From Entrophospora sp. SA101 (Eukaryota; Glomeromycota; Glomeromycetes; Entrophosporales; Entrophosporaceae): a stretch of 22,247 nucleotides of DNA. A program made the position numbers and the translations under genes. The stretch covers positions 1 to 22,247 of the forward strand of contig CAUDNR010000467.1 in the NCBI GenBank assembly GCA_958430865.1, read 5' to 3'. The notes under the pieces are model-generated. The model ran no database searches, had not been told where the DNA came from, and saw nothing but the letters and a program-made list of their open reading frames with translations. Below, piece after piece: positions 17,973 to 22,247 of this stretch. Positions within the stretch are counted from its first letter, which is position 1. Every line of letters begins with the position of its first letter.

Positions 17973-20131
17973 ATGTCACCACATGAAGAATCTATTAATA
18001 ATTTAGAAAAAAATGACAACAGCAATGTCGATTATAATATAACAAATCCAATTGATAATAATAATTCATTTATTAATAAAAATATTATATCAAAAATGAG
18101 GTTTAAAAAATTAGTTGTAGAAGAGAGACCGAACGCACCAAAAGAAATTGTTTTACACGCGATATTTGGTGGCTTAAGTAAGAACTTGAGCTGTTGTTTT
18201 TTAGTTTTTTGAGCTTTAGTTTAGGATTTGAGCTTTTAGTTTGAGTTTTAGTGCTTGAGCTCGAGTATTTTTTAAAATTTAAAGTTTAAAAACACGTGTA
18301 ATGATATATAATTCATACTATAATAATAAATATAGGATCTTGTGTAATGGCTTATGGTATTCGTGGTGGTGTAAATTTTCTACTTAATTTATTAACTGTA
18401 TTTAGAAAAAGGTTAATATAAACAATCATATTAAATTTGAATTTTAAATTTTTGAAAAATTCTTTACAAAACATTTTTTTTTATCAAGGAAAGGGACAAT
18501 TTATCGAGCATTTATACATGGATTCTTTGGAAAAGATGCAATTAGATTTGCTGTGGGATTTGGAGGGTTTTCATTTTTATGGAAATTTATAAACAACGGA
18601 CTACGTTATATGCGTAATAAAGATGATAAATGGAATTCTTTTATTGCTGGTAAAAAAAAATTAATCTCTAGATAAATTTTCACTTATTTAAACAATAATT
18701 TATTTATTATATGATTTATTTTAGGTTCAATTGCTGGTATTTCACTTTTAGCTGAGAAACGTGAACGAAGAGTAGCAATTTCACAACAATTATTTGTTCG
18801 GTTAATATGTGATTTTTTTTTGCATTTTGATTGATTATGTTTTCGCTCTTTTTTTGTTAACAAAAAATTCACAATTAAATATACAGTGCACTTCAAGCAT
18901 TATTTAATGCTGGTCATGCTAGAAAATATTTTAGATTTCCACATGGCGTTTCCTTATTATTCATCATTACCACTGGACAAGTTTTATATGCTTACACGGT
19001 AATCATTACTCACTTGGTAATTATGACAATCATTTATATTTATTAAATTTTATAATATATTATTAATAGATGCAACCGAATACAATACCATCAGATTTTT
19101 TTCAATGGATGGTAAAAATGGCACGTGTTCCTAAAGAAACATTGGATTTAAATCTGAAATTAACTCGTGGTAACAGCTCCTTAGAGTTGAGTAATATGAC
19201 AAAAATACTTAATAAATATAAGGGAACTAGACATGCTTACAAAGTTGTTTCAAATTTGCCACCAAATCCTGTTACAGTTCCCTGGTAATGTTGTTTATCA
19301 TATTTGTGTTTTTGCGCGAATTCTGGCATAGAATTGGAATTTTATGTAAAAACTAATATTTATTTTTTATTCATATGTATATGTATATATATATAGTGAA
19401 TTGATACATCCAAAGTTTAATTCATGTACTTATACAACAACCGAAAGATTTTATCAAGTGTTTAAAACAATTGTTCCAGTTTATGCAACTTTAAATTTCG
19501 TGCCAATGATTGCATTGAAATTCGCACAATTTATGAAAGAGTAAGAAAGAATTATATGTTCATTAATTAATCTCATGCAAAATATACTTACACATGAATT
19601 TGGTGTCTTTACCAGTCCAAAATCTCTTATTAAAAAAGGGACTGCAAATACTGTAAGATCAAGTGTATTTTTAGCAACATTTATTGCCAGCTATCAATCA
19701 CAGATGTGTCTACATCGTAACCTTGTAAAGAGTTTCGGTCTAAATTGGAACTCAAAATATTTGTATTGGTTGGCTGGTATATTTTCGTCTGCAGCCATCT
19801 TCATTGAGCATAAAAGTAGACGAACAGATTTGGCTTTATATGTTTTACCTAAAGCTGCTGAATCTTGGTATAAAATTATGTATCAAAAAAATTGGATTTT
19901 TGAATTAAATCGAACTGCTGATATTTGGTTTTTCTCCACCGCTATGGGAGTTATTATGGTATGTGTTTGTTGTTAAAAATGAGAGTAAGGGAAATAATTT
20001 CAGAATTTCTAAATTTCTAATTATTAATCTTATATTATTATTTCATTCAAAAGACATTTTATCAACATGAACCTGAAGTATTAAGTCCAATGTTAAAGAA
20101 AATTTTATTTCATTTTTTTGGTGAAAATTAA
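17973..20131 (+). CDS. TMEM135: TMEM135-like multi-pass membrane protein
   Basis: Nine exons, all phase-consistent: 17973-18177, 18336-18411, 18489-18649, 18725-18800, 18887-18998, 19070-19284, 19397-19540, 19616-19958 and 20054-20131, giving 469 residues (animal TMEM135 is about 460). Two donors are GTTAAT (after exons 2 and 4); the rest are GTAAxx or GTATGT. The N-terminus (1-45) is polar and Asn-rich. Then come Gly-rich hydrophobic segments (RSCVMAYGIRGG; FAVGFGGFSFLWKF; FIAGSIAGISLLAEKRERR), a polar middle, and the family signature C-x3-HP-x3-SC (CELIHPKFNSC, spanning the exon 6/7 join). A second hydrophobic set ends in IFIEHKSRRTDLALYVLPKA. Known for the family: peroxisomal and mitochondrial membrane localisation, roles in fatty-acid metabolism and organelle dynamics, and likeness to Tim17. 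AATAAA lies at about 20202. It looks intact. Confidence 0.9.
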
Positions 20132-20381
20132 GAAAAATATTATATTATAAGATTTTATAAGTTGTAAAAATTTTTGGTTTAGAAATCAATGTAATTAACT
20201 AAATAAATATAAAATATTTTCTTGTGAAACAAAATTTTTAATGTTTCCTTTTATTATTTCCATTACTGGACTGGTTTTTCATTTTAAATTTCATTGACAT
20301 TTTAGGTTTTATTTTTTTAAATTTCATATATTATTATTATTTCTATTATTATCATTTTAGGTTTTATTTTTTTAAATTTCA
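20132..20381. other. Convergent 3' flank, low complexity
   Basis: Lies between the end of the TMEM135-like gene and the SSF1-like pseudogene. It contains the AATAAA-type signal near 20202 and a short direct repeat, TTTTAGGTTTTATTTTTTTAAATTTCAT at about 20303 and 20357, separated by ATT repeats. Confidence 0.5.
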
Positions 20382-21670
20382 TCATCTTAATATTATTATT
20401 ATTTCTATTATTATTCTATTATTTATATTCTTATTATTAATACCATTTCTTTTATTATTATTATCATTGTCATTTCTTTTTCTTTTTTTAATTAGAATTT
20501 TATCTTCTTCCTCTTCATTATCATCATCTTCTTCTTCACTATCTTCACTGTTATCATCATTATTGTTGTCATTGTCATCAATATATTTATCCATGTTATC
20601 AATAGTAATTACGTATATTCCTTTGGTATTACTTCATAATTTTAATCCAAAAATATATTACAAGTTAAAAAATTAAATTACAAATTAAAATTGTATAAAA
20701 TATAATATTTGTTACACCTTTTAGTTGCTGATCCACTTGTTGCTAATCTATGAGCTTCCTTTTCTAGTTTATTTCTTTTGACATTTTTTTCTTGTTCTTT
20801 TCTTCTTGTCACTTAATTGTTTATGCCTTTCTCTTTCTTTCTCCATCTTTTTGATTTCTTGTGGAGTTTTATGCACTATGTATGTATAATATATATATAT
20901 ATATATATATAATGCACATGTAAATTTATTGAATAATTCATTAATGAAATCAGAAACAATAAATTAACATTAATCCATTTGTACTTTAATTGGTTGTAAT
21001 TCCATATCTCTGTTGATTTAATTGCTCTTGTATCAGCTTTTTATAATTCCTACCAATATAATCTTGTGCTAGTGTCACTGATCTCTCCTCCATTCCACTT
21101 TCTTCCTTCTTACTCTCTGATATACATCCATCATTCCTAAAATTAATTAATGAGTAAGTATGAGGATGAAAAAGCGTGTGTATATATATGAATATAACTA
21201 TATTTATTTATAAATGTCTATGGCATACTTTAAAATGAAGTCACTTATATCATTATAATTATGCAAATTGTTGCTGTTGTCATGACTTTATGAATACCTT
21301 TACTAATACCAACTGGCTTCAATCCAATTAAGTAATGTCAAAAATCTATATTTTTGGTTGCCAAATCATAACTAAACAATACCACTATGTGTGCATCTGA
21401 TAATTGTATCTATAGATATAGGGATTTATTGAAATTATCAACCAAATCAAGATAATCAAAAATATGCTTTAAAGCACTGTATTAGTGAAAAAGAATATAA
21501 AACAATTAGAATTTTGAATTAAATAAATTATAAAAATAAATAAATTACATCTAAAGAAATAGTAACTTTCTCACTAGAGTGGTTTGTGCATAATCCTAAA
21601 TTTTTTTCTATCACATATGTGACTGCATGCTTTGCAATAGAGCACATTGAGATAGTTAATTTGAAATTTT
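20382..21670 (-). pseudogene. SSF1: SSF1/Peter Pan (Brix domain) ribosome-assembly factor, broken
   Basis: Minus-strand exons match the order of SSF1/PPAN, a nucleolar factor for large-subunit pre-rRNA processing. Exon 21409-21229 reads DAHIVVLFSYDLATKNIDF, stop, HYLIGLKPVGISKGIHKVM, then after a frame change NLHNYNDISDFIL. Exon 21136-20969 reads SVTLAQDYIGRNYKK, then in a second frame RAIKSTEI, then in a third MELQPIKVQM. Exon 20875-20718 reads VHKTPQEIKKMEKERERHKQ and, after a shift in an A7 run, NVKRNKLEKEAHRLATSGS. A last acidic block (about 20640-20382) holds NSEDSEEEDDDNEEEEDK and KKRKR. The TGA at 21340-21338 replaces an expected Arg. At least four frame changes plus this stop indicate a pseudogene. 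A weak upstream block at 21670-21545 (FKLTISMCSIAKHAVTYVIE) may be an earlier Brix exon; a convincing N-terminus was not found. Confidence 0.72.
20888..20912. repeat. (AT)n microsatellite
   Basis: About twelve AT units lying in an inferred intron of the SSF1-like pseudogene, between its second and third recognised exons. Confidence 0.9.
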
Positions 21671-22247
21671 CAACACTGCTCTACTATTAAAAAACTTCTA
21701 CCAATGAAAAATAAATCCTAGAAGGAAAATGATAGAAGAATTCAGGAATAGGGCAATAAAGAAAAGCAGAAAGAAGTGGAGAGTGAATTTGATGAGAATA
21801 ATGAAGCAAAGAGGATGCAAATATTAATAATAACATTATTGATAATAATAGCAGTAGTATTAGTGAAAGTTGAATTTTTGTCAGTGCTCAAAAAATAGGT
21901 AATACTTACAAATGGCTTTGGGTCTGAGTATTTTCCTCCCATGCAAGTGCTCTGACGATTTTTAAATTATATTTTATGTATTTTTATAAAAAATAATTTT
22001 CTTTTGTCATTTTTTAATTCCAAGTCATGTGTCCACTAATTTATCATTGGTCGAAAATTATGCATTAAAAACAGTTAATTCGTGATCCATCAATGAAGGA
22101 AAGGATCTACATAGTAAAATTCCGGGATAAGCATCATAGTAAAATCAATTAGTGTCCATAATCTGGAACCGCTGCAGAAATAGCACAATATTTTACATGT
22201 AGATTTGTACTTTAAAATTACTAAATAAAACTCTGAGTATCTGGCTA
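21671..22247. other. Right edge, no supported gene
   Basis: A minus-strand stretch RALAWEENTQTQSHL ending at a GTAAGT donor (about 21950-21908) could be an upstream exon of the SSF1-like pseudogene, but the match is too weak to call. The remainder to the edge has no open frame of note. Confidence 0.4.

Noticed and set aside
18684..18896. Minus-strand 70-residue frame
   Set aside because: Antisense to exon 4 and flanking introns of the TMEM135-like gene.

Overview
This is a eukaryotic, almost certainly fungal, window. It is very AT-rich. Its coding DNA is broken by short introns (about 67-100 nt, mostly GTAAxx...TAG). It holds several Zn2Cys6 binuclear zinc clusters, a fungal-specific fold, and its proteins carry Asn- and Gln-rich low-complexity stretches. 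The mix of many local duplications, decayed genes and transposon debris fits an arbuscular mycorrhizal fungus (Glomeromycotina, Rhizophagus-like). That placement is inference; no rRNA or marker gene is present to prove it.

Layout. 1-4400 holds no intact gene: decayed minus-strand coding debris (1-450), a hAT-like transposon relic with a BED zinc-finger exon and TTCGAA-centred palindromes (about 1867-2568), and transposase-like fragments (3071-3421). 4438-12389 is a minus-strand tandem array. A polyglutamine plus Zn2Cys6 gene and its long upstream region occur twice (gene 4438-6037 with upstream 6038-7260; gene about 9058-9966 with upstream 9967-11090), with a third partial gene copy at 7980-8590. 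A truncated copy (7400-7926) of the neighbouring intact 340-residue Zn2Cys6 factor (11367-12389) marks the duplication edge. All polyQ copies are disabled: by a nonsense codon, by a lost start codon plus frameshifts, or by truncation. 13312-15904 carries two small, divergently transcribed, related zinc-cluster proteins (139 and 111 residues). 16807-20131 is ordinary housekeeping sequence: a gluconokinase (minus) and a nine-exon TMEM135-like membrane protein (plus) that share a 471-bp divergent upstream region. 20382-21670 is a frameshifted pseudogene of the SSF1/Peter Pan Brix-domain ribosome-assembly factor.

Function. The two housekeeping genes look intact and unrelated to the array. The most unusual feature is a cluster of six zinc-cluster loci of three kinds within 11.5 kb, part intact and part decaying. 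The duplicated upstream region contains an 18-19 bp phased array of TTGACGTAA-like motifs. Exon joins were worked out by eye from splice signals and reading phase; transcripts were not available.
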